The notes: generated by a model not told the origin, from the sequence alone. DNA of 64,000 nucleotides from Bacteroidota bacterium (GCA_016713645.1 JADJOU010000006.1:153303-217302), one strand, 5' to 3'. Counted from the first letter of the stretch, positions 8,957 to 18,443 are shown. Made by a program: numbers and translations.

Positions 8957-11659
8957 TTACTTTCCAACAACGACTATTTTGTTTCCTTTTGAGCTTTGTT
9001 CGCCCCATTGTTTAACAAAATAGATTCCTGGTTCGATGTCTTTTATTTCAATCGTGTTGTAGTTATCAGCATTCAAATGAAAACTTCTCATCACTTGTCC
9101 CAAGCCATTTACAATGGTATATTCTCCAGATTCATCTGCCTTTATTTTAAAGGATTCTTGTGAAGGATTCGGAAAAATTTCAATGGAAATTTGTGTGAAA
9201 TTTGAAATACCCGACATAGAAATCGGCGCACATATAGAAGTGTCTGAGCAACCATTTTGACTAATCGCCACTTTATAGGATCCATTCGCTGTCGCAGTAT
9301 AAGATTGATTTATTGCGCCGGTAATTCCGATATTTGTCAAACAATTAACCCATTGATAATTCGCTCCAGCAAGCACTGCTGTAATAGTATTGTTTAATAC
9401 AGTAATCGTTTTATTGGGCAGCGGAGTCACTGTTAAATTTAACGTCACGATGCTATCACACCCTTTTGAATTGATTAAGGTATCGAGATAAGCTCCAGCG
9501 ATATTTCTATTTGCGCCATTGAAAAAATATCCTTGATTTGCACAAATGGTTTTATTAAACGAATTAGAACTGGTTGGATTGATAAACAAATTCAATGTCA
9601 CAAAACTATCACATCCGGAAATAGAAGTGAAACTATCTAAATAAGCCCCAGCAATTGTTCGTGCGGCTCCATTCCAACTATAAGATTGATTCGAACATAT
9701 GGTTTGATTCAATGAGGTAGAGAAAAAATTAGCAACGGTCAAATTCAATGTAAGAAAGGAATCACAACCTTTTGCATTCACAAGTGTATCTAAATAAGGC
9801 CCAGATGCATTTCTATTTGCGCCGTTGAAAAAATAAAATTGATTGGAGCAAATCGTTTTATTGAAACTTCCAACAGATGTTGGATTTACGGTGAGATTTA
9901 GCGTTAGGATTGAATCACATCCCTTTGCATTTAAAAGCGTATCTAAATAAGGTCCAGAAACATTTCTATTTGCCCCATTGAAAAAGTAGGATTGATTCGC
10001 GCATATCGTTTGATTGAAACTCCCTGCCGTTGATGTATTGACGGTAAGATTCAGCGTTAGGAATGAATCACATCCCTTTGCATTCACAAGCGTATCTAAA
10101 TAGGGTCCAGATACATTTCTATTGGCCCCATTGAAAAAGTAGGACTGATTGGAGCAAATCGCTTGGTTGAAACTGCCTGCAGTTGTTTGGTTTACGGTGA
10201 GGTTTAATGTTACAACGCTATCACAACCTTGGAAAGTTGCGAAGGTATCTAGAAAAGCACCCGTTGAATTTCTATTGATTCCATTCCATACGTAGGTTTG
10301 ATTTGAGCAAATTGTTTGATTAAAAGACGAGGTCTTTCGCGGCTTAACTGTTATAAACAAGGAATTCTCTGTTCCTGGCCCATAAGTATTGCTATTGCCT
10401 TTCACGGTAATATTTCCTGAAACAGCAGCCAATCCATAATTGACGGTGATGCTATTGGTAGTGCTGACGCCTGTTGCACCAGTCGGTAATGTCCAAATAT
10501 ACGTATTGGCATTGAGAATGGGTGGCACGGTATAGGTAACGGAATTCTGTCCTTGGCACACGGAGGTGGCACCTGCAATATTGCCCGGACAATTTGGAAG
10601 CAATTCCGTCAATACTCTGTAAAGTATTGCTGTAATACCGTCAACTGCTGAATAATCGCCATTAGACAAACCGATGACTGTTGTCTTCATGCATGGATCA
10701 TAAATGGTTCTGCTCTTATAACCAATCGTTGAGCCGCCATGTCCCCAAGTTGTTCTTCCAAAGAAAATTGTTTTTTGCAAACCTAGCCCATAGTTTCCAG
10801 GCAATAGAAAATTGGTCAATTCATTGAAAGAATTTGCATTCAATACTTGTCCGCTCATCAAAGCATTGAACCATTGGGCCATTTCCCTCGAGGTTGAAAA
10901 AAGTGAACCAGCGGGACCTCCTGAACTATTTACAGAAATGCGCGATGTGTCGTGTAAGTCGATGCCGTTATCCCATCGATGGGCTAAAGTGCCAACAGCA
11001 GCTTCCTCGACATCATAGAATGTGCTATCCATATTCAAAGGGGTGAGAATACTATCGCGAATTACTTTTGATATGTGATTTCCCGTAGCATTTTTTGCAA
11101 TCATCCCTGCCAAAATATAATTGACATTGGAATAGTGATATCCCGCTCCAGGGTTGTTTTTTTGAAGTCCCGTCCATGCAAGCACTTCATTTGGTGTGTA
11201 TAGCTTGTTTGGATATTTCTTAACAGTATCTAATAAGGTGGAATCAAGAAATGGGTCAGCTATTCCACTGGTGTGATTCAATAATTGGCGTATGGTGATA
11301 AAAGGCTTGACATTCGGATAATTGGGAATCCATTTGCTCAGAGAATCATTAAGGCTGATTGTGCCTCCCTGTGCCAATTTTAACATGGCAACAGCGACAA
11401 ACAATTTTGAATTACTGGCCAAACCCAATTCCATGCCTGATTTCATGGGTTGACCTGGGTGTGAGACACCACTGACTCCCTGCCAATAGCCCTGCCCGGG
11501 AACATAAATTCCAGCAGAGATGCCCTGTGTGCTTGCGGACAGCATATTGCCCATCAGGGTCAATGTGTCTTGCAATTTGGTGGCGAGGTTGGTGTTGATT
11601 TGTGCTGTTAACCAATGTGAATTAAACAGCAATAGGATTGAAATGTAGAACTTCATCAT
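8957..11659 (-). CDS. secreted serine hydrolase (class C beta-lactamase fold) with TICSNQ repeats and T9SS type A tail
   Basis: 900 residues, intact. A signal peptide (residues 1-19, ending TAQ) is followed by a penicillin-binding-protein-like domain to about residue 360. Its catalytic set is visible: SNSK (Ser-x-x-Lys), YSN in YHYSNVNY, and HGG in TWGHGGSTIGY. A PKD-like segment follows, then six 51-residue repeats each with TIC.NQ and GCDS cysteines, then a Por secretion type A tail (IEIFPNPSQESFKI ... GIYFVKQWG ... KIVVVGK). The tail predicts export by the type IX system to the surface. The family includes esterases, D-aminopeptidases and carboxypeptidases; substrate unknown. Divergent from the gene at 11849. 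Confidence 0.85.
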   Translation of the reverse strand: MMKFYISILLLFNSHWLTAQINTNLATKLQDTLTLMGNMLSASTQGISAGIYVPGQGYWQGVSGVSHPGQPMKSGMELGLASNSKLFVAVAMLKLAQGGTISLNDSLSKWIPNYPNVKPFITIRQLLNHTSGIADPFLDSTLLDTVKKYPNKLYTPNEVLAWTGLQKNNPGAGYHYSNVNYILAGMIAKNATGNHISKVIRDSILTPLNMDSTFYDVEEAAVGTLAHRWDNGIDLHDTSRISVNSSGGPAGSLFSTSREMAQWFNALMSGQVLNANSFNELTNFLLPGNYGLGLQKTIFFGRTTWGHGGSTIGYKSRTIYDPCMKTTVIGLSNGDYSAVDGITAILYRVLTELLPNCPGNIAGATSVCQGQNSVTYTVPPILNANTYIWTLPTGATGVSTTNSITVNYGLAAVSGNITVKGNSNTYGPGTENSLFITVKPRKTSSFNQTICSNQTYVWNGINRNSTGAFLDTFATFQGCDSVVTLNLTVNQTTAGSFNQAICSNQSYFFNGANRNVSGPYLDTLVNAKGCDSFLTLNLTVNTSTAGSFNQTICANQSYFFNGANRNVSGPYLDTLLNAKGCDSILTLNLTVNPTSVGSFNKTICSNQFYFFNGANRNASGPYLDTLVNAKGCDSFLTLNLTVANFFSTSLNQTICSNQSYSWNGAARTIAGAYLDSFTSISGCDSFVTLNLFINPTSSNSFNKTICANQGYFFNGANRNIAGAYLDTLINSKGCDSIVTLNLTVTPLPNKTITVLNNTITAVLAGANYQWVNCLTNIGITGAINQSYTATANGSYKVAISQNGCSDTSICAPISMSGISNFTQISIEIFPNPSQESFKIKADESGEYTIVNGLGQVMRSFHLNADNYNTIEIKDIEPGIYFVKQWGEQSSKGNKIVVVGK
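9418..10332 (-). repeat. six 153-bp in-frame tandem repeats
   Basis: Six consecutive 51-codon units inside the serine hydrolase gene. Units two to four are very close at the DNA level (for example ATTTCTATTTGCGCC... recurs), pointing to recent duplication or gene conversion. The encoded unit has two fixed cysteines (TIC.NQ and GCDS) likely to form a disulfide. Confidence 0.9.
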
Positions 11660-11848
11660 AATAGTAAGGGGTTTTACAAATATAACTCTTTGTTAATGAA
11701 TTGTCAAATAAATTTTTAAATCAATTTGTTTCTTTTATTATAAATCAATCGGCGATTGCACAAAATGTGAGAACGCCTCTTTTTAATGGGACTTTCTGCA
11801 GTGAAATCTAGAGAATAGATTAATATTACATCTTTAAAATTATTAGTT

Positions 11849-13264
11849 GTGAAGATGAAAAACAGAGAAGAAGAAATCATCCTCGATTGTCCTGTAATGA
11901 GCACCACACAAGATGGCAAGGGCGTTGTAAAAATCGATGGACGAGTCATATTTGTCGACTTCGCCGTCGAAGGTGATATCGTCGATATCCGCGTGAAGAG
12001 ACGAAGTAAAAAATACTTGGTGGGGGAAATCGTTCGCATTTCAACTCCTTCTCCAAATAGGGTTCAAGCACATTGCGAACATTTCGGCAAGTGCGGTGGA
12101 TGCAAACTTCAATACATCGATTATGCGAAACAATTGGAGATTAAATCACAACATGTTAGAGATGCCCTCGAGCGCATTGGCAAAGTGGAGATTGAATCCT
12201 TCTTGCCCATTCAAGGCAGCGCTGAAAATCGATTCTACAGAAATAAATTGGACTATGCTTTTAGTTCTAAGAGATGGTTGACCATCGACGAAATACAAAC
12301 GCTTCCAGAAAATGTGGACCGCTCCGGATTGGGATTTCATATGCCCGGTATGTTTGACAAAGTATTGGATGTGACCTATTGCTATCATCAAATCGACCCC
12401 TCCAATGCCATTCGCGATGCAGTAAAAGAATATGCACGCAAACATGAGATGGACTTCTACGATATTCGCATGCATTCTGGACTCCTGCGCAATATGATTA
12501 TTCGAAGTAGTTCCCTGAATCAATGGATGGTCATCATCGCATTTACAGAATTGAATGAAAAGACAAAAGGACTGTTAGAATTTGTGAAGAATAAATTCCC
12601 TGAAATCAAATCACTCCAATACGCAATCAATAATAAGAAAAATGATGTCATCTACGATCTGGATTTGGTGACTTATGCTGGGGAAGATTTTATTTATGAG
12701 ATGATTGGCGAGTATAAATTTAAAGTAGGTGCCAAATCCTTTTTTCAAACAAATTCTGCTCAAGCGAAAGTATTGTATGATATCACGAGAGATTTTGCCA
12801 ATATCCAACCCAATGAAATCGTCTATGACTTATATACGGGGGTGGGAAGCATTGGAATTTATTGTTCCAAAAATGCCCAAAAAGTAATTGGCATCGAATT
12901 GGTTGAAGCCGCTATTGCTGATGCAAAAATCAATGCAGCGCTCAACAATATTGAAAATTGCTCTTTCTTTGCTTCTGATATGCGCAAATTATTTGACGCC
13001 TCTTTTATCGCTAAACATGGCAAGCCAGATGTCATCATTACCGACCCTCCGCGCGCAGGCATGGATGAGCCCGTAGTTCAAACACTTTTGGATACAGCAT
13101 GCAAACGCATCGTATACGTCAGTTGCAATCCATCCACTCAGGCAAGAGATCTTGAATTATTATCCGCTAAATACCGCGTGGTGAAAGTTCAACCCGTTGA
13201 CATGTTCCCTCATACAGTCCATGTAGAAAGTGTCGCGCTTTTGGAATTAAAAACAACCTTTTAA
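11849..13264 (+). CDS. rlmD: 23S rRNA (uracil-5-)-methyltransferase, RlmD/RumA family
   Basis: 471 residues. An N-terminal TRAM domain (residues ~8-65) is followed by the iron-sulfur cluster motif C-x5-C-x2-C in CEHFGKCGGCKLQ, a substrate-binding region, and a C-terminal Rossmann methyltransferase with VYDLYTGVGSIGIY (SAM binding), TDPPRAGMDE and the catalytic cysteine in YVSCNPSTQARDL. It makes m5U in 23S rRNA from S-adenosylmethionine. Bacteroidota usually have more than one paralogue, so the exact uridine is inferred. Stand-alone gene, divergent from the hydrolase at 8957. Confidence 0.9.
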   Translation: MKMKNREEEIILDCPVMSTTQDGKGVVKIDGRVIFVDFAVEGDIVDIRVKRRSKKYLVGEIVRISTPSPNRVQAHCEHFGKCGGCKLQYIDYAKQLEIKSQHVRDALERIGKVEIESFLPIQGSAENRFYRNKLDYAFSSKRWLTIDEIQTLPENVDRSGLGFHMPGMFDKVLDVTYCYHQIDPSNAIRDAVKEYARKHEMDFYDIRMHSGLLRNMIIRSSSLNQWMVIIAFTELNEKTKGLLEFVKNKFPEIKSLQYAINNKKNDVIYDLDLVTYAGEDFIYEMIGEYKFKVGAKSFFQTNSAQAKVLYDITRDFANIQPNEIVYDLYTGVGSIGIYCSKNAQKVIGIELVEAAIADAKINAALNNIENCSFFASDMRKLFDASFIAKHGKPDVIITDPPRAGMDEPVVQTLLDTACKRIVYVSCNPSTQARDLELLSAKYRVVKVQPVDMFPHTVHVESVALLELKTTF

Positions 13265-13301
13265 CATGCGAAGTTGAATCGGGCAATCCTCGACTTTTAA
13301 T

Positions 13302-13309
13302 TAGATTTG
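13302..13309 (+). promoter_or_regulatory. possible Bacteroidota -7 box (TAGATTTG)
   Basis: TAGATTTG fits the TAnnTTTG -7 consensus of the primary sigma factor in Bacteroidota and lies 30 bases before the ATG at 13340. No good -33 TTG partner at the usual distance is visible. Confidence 0.3.
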
Positions 13310-13339
13310 CATTTTATTTAATTCAGCAATAGACCATCG

Positions 13340-14080
13340 ATGAGCATGCGCCAATTTAAAGCATTTATTCTATTTCAAATTCTTTGGGTTTGTTTGATCT
13401 ATTCTTGCGCAAATGTCGTCCCTCCCAATGGAGGTCCAAAAGATGCCAAACCGCCGATGATTATTGAATCATACCCCAGTCAAAGACAAGTCAATTTTGT
13501 TGGCAAGTCTCTATCGCTGCGTTTTAATGAATATGCTGAAATCAAAGATCCAAATAAAAATATTCAATTCTCACCGCCATTAAAGCTCGAACCAAATTAT
13601 AAAATCAATGGAAAGACGCTAGAAATTCAACTAAAAGAAGACCTTCAAGCGGATATGACCTATCATATCGTCTTCTCAAATGCTTTAGCGGACTATCACG
13701 AAGGCAATATCCTCAATAGCTATGATATGCTCTTCTCCACAGGCAATAAAATTGATACTGGATATATCAAGGGAGAAGTTATAAATGGCTATTCACTTAA
13801 TGGAGAGGCCGATGTCTTGGTCGTTCTCGCCAAAAATAGATTCAATTTAGAGAATGGCTCTTTTCAATACATCACAAAAACCAGCACCAATGGGTCTTTC
13901 ACGTTTGGCAATATCAAAGAGGGCGCCTATGAAATGCTCGCATTTAAAGATGAAAACGAGAATAAAAAATATGACGAGAATGAAGGAATCGCATTTATTG
14001 ATACGCTTGCTATTCATGCTTCAACGCATATCATGAGCATTTCCTATCCCATCGTAAAACAGCGCCTCGGCAGTTTTTAA
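13340..14080 (+). CDS. Ig-like (SbsA/Big_5) lipoprotein, N-terminal piece; in-frame stop
   Basis: 246 residues with a lipoprotein signal (lipobox IYSC) followed by the conserved CANVVPPNGGPKD start of a Bacteroidota family with an SbsA-type Ig-like domain (SLRFNEYAEIKDP..., TYHIVFSNALADYHEGN) and a carboxypeptidase-regulatory-like domain (GSFTFGNIKEGAYEMLAFKDENENKKYDENEG). It is probably anchored in the outer membrane. The TAA at 14078-14080 is in frame with the continuing sequence NSELGKLEFNF..., so the gene really extends to 14956 and contains two internal stops. Confidence 0.8.
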   Translation: MSMRQFKAFILFQILWVCLIYSCANVVPPNGGPKDAKPPMIIESYPSQRQVNFVGKSLSLRFNEYAEIKDPNKNIQFSPPLKLEPNYKINGKTLEIQLKEDLQADMTYHIVFSNALADYHEGNILNSYDMLFSTGNKIDTGYIKGEVINGYSLNGEADVLVVLAKNRFNLENGSFQYITKTSTNGSFTFGNIKEGAYEMLAFKDENENKKYDENEGIAFIDTLAIHASTHIMSISYPIVKQRLGSF

Positions 14081-14098
14081 AATTCTGAACTGGGCAAA

Positions 14099-14416
14099 TT
14101 GGAATTTAATTTTCTCAAAGAAGTCGCAGACTTGGAGCTCAATGCGCCTATTTTAAACAGCACGAATTCAACCTTTGAATTGAGCACAGATAAAAAGAAT
14201 GTGGTGATTTGGTATACCACTTTAGATTCACCAGAATTGGATATGGTCATCACCGCTAATCGAGAATTAAAAGATACCATCAATAAAAAATTAAAGACGC
14301 GCGCTACAGCCAAACCACAAGAATTTTTCTGCGGGAAAGACATCAGCGCTGGCAATGCAAATAGAACCACAGGGAATGCCCCAATATCGCCAAGCACCAA
14401 ATTCACCATCAAATAG
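14099..14416 (+). CDS. Ig-like lipoprotein, middle piece between two in-frame stops
   Basis: About 105 codons in the same frame as the pieces before and after it. The sequence (STFELSTDKKNVVIWYTTL...) is coding-like and fits the second half of the same lipoprotein. It ends in TAG at 14414-14416, after which AAPIKHVYKSKIQLFED continues in frame. It has no start of its own. Confidence 0.6.
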   Translation: MEFNFLKEVADLELNAPILNSTNSTFELSTDKKNVVIWYTTLDSPELDMVITANRELKDTINKKLKTRATAKPQEFFCGKDISAGNANRTTGNAPISPSTKFTIK

Positions 14417-14455
14417 GCTGCACCCATCAAACATGTTTACAAATCAAAAATTCAA

Positions 14456-14956
14456 TTGTTTGAAGACAGCATAAAATCAATGCCATTCGATGTGTCTATA
14501 AATGCGAAGAAACGCGAATTCTCCATTCAACACAATTGGAAGCCCAAAGGGAAATATCGCTTGATCATCAAGGACAGCGCCCTGGTGGACTATCGCGGAT
14601 TTTTTAATAGGGCTATCGAAGAGAGAATTGAAATTGCCAAAGACAAACTAGAAGGTGATATCGATGTAAAAATCAAAGGCCTCAACAACAAGAAACAATA
14701 CATCATTATCGTGATGAAAGAAAAGACCGAAGAAGTTTTTAAGAAGATTGAAAGCAATAAAGATTCGCTCAGTTTTTCACTCGTGGATGCTAGAATCGGG
14801 AATTACGACGTCTATGTATACGAAGATGCCAATCGAAATAAAAAGTGGGATGGCAATGACTACAAAAAAAGGAAACAAGCGGAAAAAGTCAAGATGCTCA
14901 AATCATTTGCATTCAAAGGTGGCGTGGAAATGGAGTTGGAATTGAATTGGAAATAA
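14456..14956 (+). CDS. Ig-like lipoprotein, C-terminal piece
   Basis: Same frame as the two preceding pieces. It contains another Ig-like strand set (FDVSINAKKREFSIQHNWKPKG) and a second YDVYVYEDANRNKKWDGNDY segment, parallel to the one at the end of the N-terminal piece. It ends naturally at 14956, convergent with uvrC. The predicted uninterrupted protein would be about 538 residues. Confidence 0.7.
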   Translation: MFEDSIKSMPFDVSINAKKREFSIQHNWKPKGKYRLIIKDSALVDYRGFFNRAIEERIEIAKDKLEGDIDVKIKGLNNKKQYIIIVMKEKTEEVFKKIESNKDSLSFSLVDARIGNYDVYVYEDANRNKKWDGNDYKKRKQAEKVKMLKSFAFKGGVEMELELNWK

Positions 14957-14976
14957 GGAATTAAATGTGTGGGTAG

Positions 14977-16776
14977 TTATTTCGCCTCTTCACTATTTAA
15001 GTAATTCTTCAATTTCTCTGCACGACTTTTGCCAATCAGCAATTCCAATTCCTCCTGTTTTGCCTCCTTAATCTTGTTCATCGATTTATACTTTTTATAC
15101 AAAATATCGATGGTGTGTTTTCCAATTCCCTCTACATCTTCCAACATAGAATATTTGACATTATTTGATCGCTTGAGTCGATGAAAATTCAATCCGAATC
15201 GATGCGCTTCGTCGCGCAATTGCTGAATCAACTTGAGCACAGGACTCTTCTTGTCGATGTATAATGGAATAGGGTCGTCCTTGTAATAAATCTCTTCCAA
15301 TCTCTTAGCGATGCCAATCACACATACCTTATCTGCAATATTCAAGTCTTTCAAAACATCAATAGCCATGCCCAATTGCCCCTTGCCGCCATCAATGATA
15401 ATGAGCTGTGGCAATGTCTCTCCTTCGTCAATCATCCTTTTGTATCTGCGCATGACGACTTCTTTCATCGTATCGAAATCATTTGGACCAATGACCGTCT
15501 TCACATTGAAATGCCGATAATCCTTCTTGCTCGGCTTGCCGTTTTTAAATACTACACAGGCTGAAACAGGGCTGGTTCCTTGAATATTTGAATTGTCAAA
15601 ACACTCAATATGGATAGGCGTTTCCGTCAATCGCAATTTATCCTTCATCTCTGCGAGCACATCCAATTCCTTCTTCTTCTTCTCAAAATTCTGCTCTTGA
15701 TTGATGCTGATAAAATGCACGCGCGCATTCTTGAGGGAAATATCCAATAGGCCTTTTTTATCTCCCGATTGTGGCACAAATTGTTTGACTTTATGAATCG
15801 TTTGAATCTCGTGAGGTACCACCAATTCTTGAATTTCGGGCATATCCTTGAGCAAATAATTCATCGTGAACTCCAATATTTCTGATTCAGATTCATCCAA
15901 CTTTTTCTCCACTTCTAAGTTCTTGGTGGCGACAATTGATCCATCGGCAATGACCAAATAATTGACCACCGCCTTCTTTTCATTTCCATAAACTGAGCCC
16001 ACCAAGATATTGTTATAATAAGGATTTACAATCACCGTCTTGGATTGATAATCTTGGATCATATCCATTTTGCGCTTCCATTGCGCCGCTTCTTCAAATT
16101 TCAATTCGCTCGCAGCTTGCTCCATTTGTACTTTTAAATAACTCATCACAAAGGTCAATTTCCCCTTTAAAATATTTCGAATTTGGACCACAGAATTCTC
16201 ATACTCTTCCAAACTCTGCTTGCCCTCGCATGGCCCTTTGCAATTGCCAATGTGATATTCCAAGCAAACTTTAAATTTCTTCGCTTCAATATTCTTCGGA
16301 GTGAGTGCAAGTGTGCAACTTCTCTGGGGGAATAATTTCTTGAGCAAGGTCAAGATCTCATTTGCCCTAAATGGAGAAGTAAAGAGACCCAAATATTCTG
16401 AACCATCTTTGATAAATTTTCGCGTAAAAAATATCCTCGGAAATGGCTCTTTCTTGATGACGATAAAAGGGAAATTCTTATCATCTTTTAAACGGATATT
16501 GTACTTGGGTTGGTATTCTTTGATCAAGCTATTCTCCAAGATCAAGGCGTCGTGTTCGCTATTGACAATGGTGTATTCAACGTGGTGAATATTATGCACT
16601 AAGAGTCTCGTCTTGGCGCTATCTTGCTTGTTCTCCAAAAAATATTGAGCAACTCTTTTCGAAATATTCTTCGCCTTGCCGACATAGATGATGACATTCT
16701 TATCATCAAAATATTTATAGATGCCCGGTTCACTAAGCAGTGATTTTCGAATAGTTTGAAAGTCTTCGATGGTCAA
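14977..16776 (-). CDS. uvrC: excinuclease ABC subunit C
   Basis: 599 residues, normal length. GIY-YIG nuclease domain at residues ~15-95 (PGIYKYF ... IIYVGKAKNISKRV), UvrB-interacting UVR helix pair at ~205-240, RNase H-like second nuclease (HIECFDNSNIQGTSPVSA ... IIIDGGKGQL), and C-terminal helix-hairpin-helix (LEDVEGIGKHTIDIL). It makes the 3' and 5' incisions around bulky DNA lesions in nucleotide excision repair. The apparent start is TTG at 16776, placed right before the GIY-YIG domain. Intact despite the many broken neighbours. Confidence 0.95.
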   Translation of the reverse strand: MTIEDFQTIRKSLLSEPGIYKYFDDKNVIIYVGKAKNISKRVAQYFLENKQDSAKTRLLVHNIHHVEYTIVNSEHDALILENSLIKEYQPKYNIRLKDDKNFPFIVIKKEPFPRIFFTRKFIKDGSEYLGLFTSPFRANEILTLLKKLFPQRSCTLALTPKNIEAKKFKVCLEYHIGNCKGPCEGKQSLEEYENSVVQIRNILKGKLTFVMSYLKVQMEQAASELKFEEAAQWKRKMDMIQDYQSKTVIVNPYYNNILVGSVYGNEKKAVVNYLVIADGSIVATKNLEVEKKLDESESEILEFTMNYLLKDMPEIQELVVPHEIQTIHKVKQFVPQSGDKKGLLDISLKNARVHFISINQEQNFEKKKKELDVLAEMKDKLRLTETPIHIECFDNSNIQGTSPVSACVVFKNGKPSKKDYRHFNVKTVIGPNDFDTMKEVVMRRYKRMIDEGETLPQLIIIDGGKGQLGMAIDVLKDLNIADKVCVIGIAKRLEEIYYKDDPIPLYIDKKSPVLKLIQQLRDEAHRFGLNFHRLKRSNNVKYSMLEDVEGIGKHTIDILYKKYKSMNKIKEAKQEELELLIGKSRAEKLKNYLNSEEAK

Positions 16777-16816
16777 GGGAAACTGATTTTAAAATCAACA
16801 AGCGACTTCAACGAGT

Positions 16817-17779
16817 CTATTTCAATACTTTATTATACCGCTCGATATTGATGCCGTCGAGCTTTTGAATTTTCTCAAGCAAGGCCTTTCGCTGGTCTGC
16901 AGGAGCTCCTTTGAAGATATTGATGATTTCATCTGATTTAGCGCTCATAAATATCGTCGTGATGTACAATAGTGAAGATGAATTTGCCTCTTGCAACATC
17001 GTCAATGCGCTGAGGATATTCTTTCTCGCCTCATCACCTTTATTGTACAATAAATCCAATCCCTGAAGATGATATTTATAAAAGCACTTGCGGATATTGT
17101 CATTTTTAGTGTTGAGTAAATTATTGATGATCCAATATCGATTTTTTTGTGCTCCCACGCCACGGCTATCCGTCTGTTTCCAACCACTGATTGACTGTCC
17201 ACCGGCATTGGCATTGAATGGAACGATATTGGCGATATTGTCCGCTTTTTCAAAAAATTTTGTGCCGTTCTTCGGTGAAAAACAATCATAATCATACCCT
17301 AAAATCAAATAGACATAAAAGCCCATCATCGAGGATAAATTATTGATATAGATATTATCGCTAAACTCTAATGGATCATTTTCTTTATATTGAAATACAA
17401 AATCTTGGTCGATATGCTTGACCACTTGTGTCTGATAACTTGAATTAAAAACAGGTCTAGAAGATTGAATCGTCAATTCTGCGACATAGACGTTTTCTGC
17501 AGGATTCTCTTTGATATTGATAAAAAAAGTGCAATTCACCCTTTCGTAATCTGCAAAATTTTCATCTGTCCATTTTCTTGAATTGATAAAATCCAATAAG
17601 CTTCGCTCCAATGTTTTAAATACTTTCGGATCGACATTATTCCCTGTCATGGTGGAAGATACCGTTAAATTGCAATTGATTTCCTGTGCCGTGAGGTGCA
17701 ATGAAAAAAACATCATTGCCGCCATCATTGCAGCAAATCTAGATTTCATTGTATGATAAAAGATGGATGTTAAATTCAT
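16817..17779 (-). CDS. DUF4835 family secreted protein (PorD-like)
   Basis: About 310-320 residues. The likely start is the internal ATG at 17749 (MKSRFAAMMAAMMFF), which opens a clean signal peptide ending near LTAQ. The mature N-terminus EINCNLTVSS and the motif RKWTDENFADYERVNCTFFI are diagnostic of DUF4835, found across T9SS-bearing Bacteroidota and associated with that secretion system. The usual neighbour upstream is coaBC; here only the CoaB half is present, overlapping by a few bases. Confidence 0.85.
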   Translation of the reverse strand: MNLTSIFYHTMKSRFAAMMAAMMFFSLHLTAQEINCNLTVSSTMTGNNVDPKVFKTLERSLLDFINSRKWTDENFADYERVNCTFFINIKENPAENVYVAELTIQSSRPVFNSSYQTQVVKHIDQDFVFQYKENDPLEFSDNIYINNLSSMMGFYVYLILGYDYDCFSPKNGTKFFEKADNIANIVPFNANAGGQSISGWKQTDSRGVGAQKNRYWIINNLLNTKNDNIRKCFYKYHLQGLDLLYNKGDEARKNILSALTMLQEANSSSLLYITTIFMSAKSDEIINIFKGAPADQRKALLEKIQKLDGINIERYNKVLK

Positions 17780-18438
17780 GCTCCGGCTATTTTTTCAATA
17801 AATTCGACAATATCATTCGCGACCGCTGATTTATTTTTCAATTCAAAACTAATCATTTCGCCATTTCTTTGAATAATTTTTATTTTATTCGTCTCATGCG
17901 CAAAACCCGCCCCCGCATCATTCAATGAATTCAAGACGATGGCGTCTAAATTTTTTCCTTCAATTTTTTTCATCGCATTCGCCTCTTCATCATTCGTTTC
18001 GAGTGCAAATCCAATTATGCATTGCGTTGGCTTTTTTGTTTTGCCCACTTCTTTTAGAATATCCACCGTTTTTTTCAACGCGAGAAAAAAAGTATCCTCC
18101 GATTTTTTAATCTTTTGATCAGCGACATGTACGGGCGTATAATCGGCCACAGCCGCTGCAAAAATGCCGATATCACAGGTTGGGAAAGACTTCATCGTGG
18201 CACGATACATCTCCTCAGCCGACTCAATAGAAATGACTTCTAAATTTTTGTGTGTTGGAACGGGTACCTGTAAAGGCCCATGAATCAAGACGACATGACA
18301 TTGTTTGTTCAATAAACGCTCTACAATCGCCAAACCCATTTTACCCGTTGAGCGATTCCCGATAAAGCGCACTGGATCAATCGCTTCATAGGTCGGTCCC
18401 GCAGTGACCAATACGCGCTTATGTTCCAGGGTATTCAA
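17776..18438 (-). CDS. coaB: phosphopantothenate-cysteine ligase (CoaB domain only)
   Basis: 220 residues that align only with the C-terminal half of the usual ~400-residue CoaBC. VLVTAGPTYEAIDPVRFIGNRSTGKMG is the nucleotide-binding start, FAAAVADYTPV and IGFALETND follow, with the KIKK motif. It joins cysteine to 4'-phosphopantothenate in coenzyme A synthesis. The phosphopantothenoylcysteine decarboxylase half (CoaC) is missing; the preceding gene ends five bases upstream. Start is TTG at 18438. Either a natural split or loss by deletion. Confidence 0.88.
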   Translation of the reverse strand: MNTLEHKRVLVTAGPTYEAIDPVRFIGNRSTGKMGLAIVERLLNKQCHVVLIHGPLQVPVPTHKNLEVISIESAEEMYRATMKSFPTCDIGIFAAAVADYTPVHVADQKIKKSEDTFFLALKKTVDILKEVGKTKKPTQCIIGFALETNDEEANAMKKIEGKNLDAIVLNSLNDAGAGFAHETNKIKIIQRNGEMISFELKNKSAVANDIVEFIEKIAGA

Positions 18439-18443
18439 GGTGT

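Noticed and set aside
12146..12523. 125-codon antisense frame inside rlmD
   Set aside because: Codon composition follows from the sense gene and no domain or start context is present.
14077..14430. 117-codon minus-strand frame opposite the broken Ig-like gene
   Set aside because: The sense strand continues the lipoprotein reading between two internal stops; the antisense frame is a shadow.
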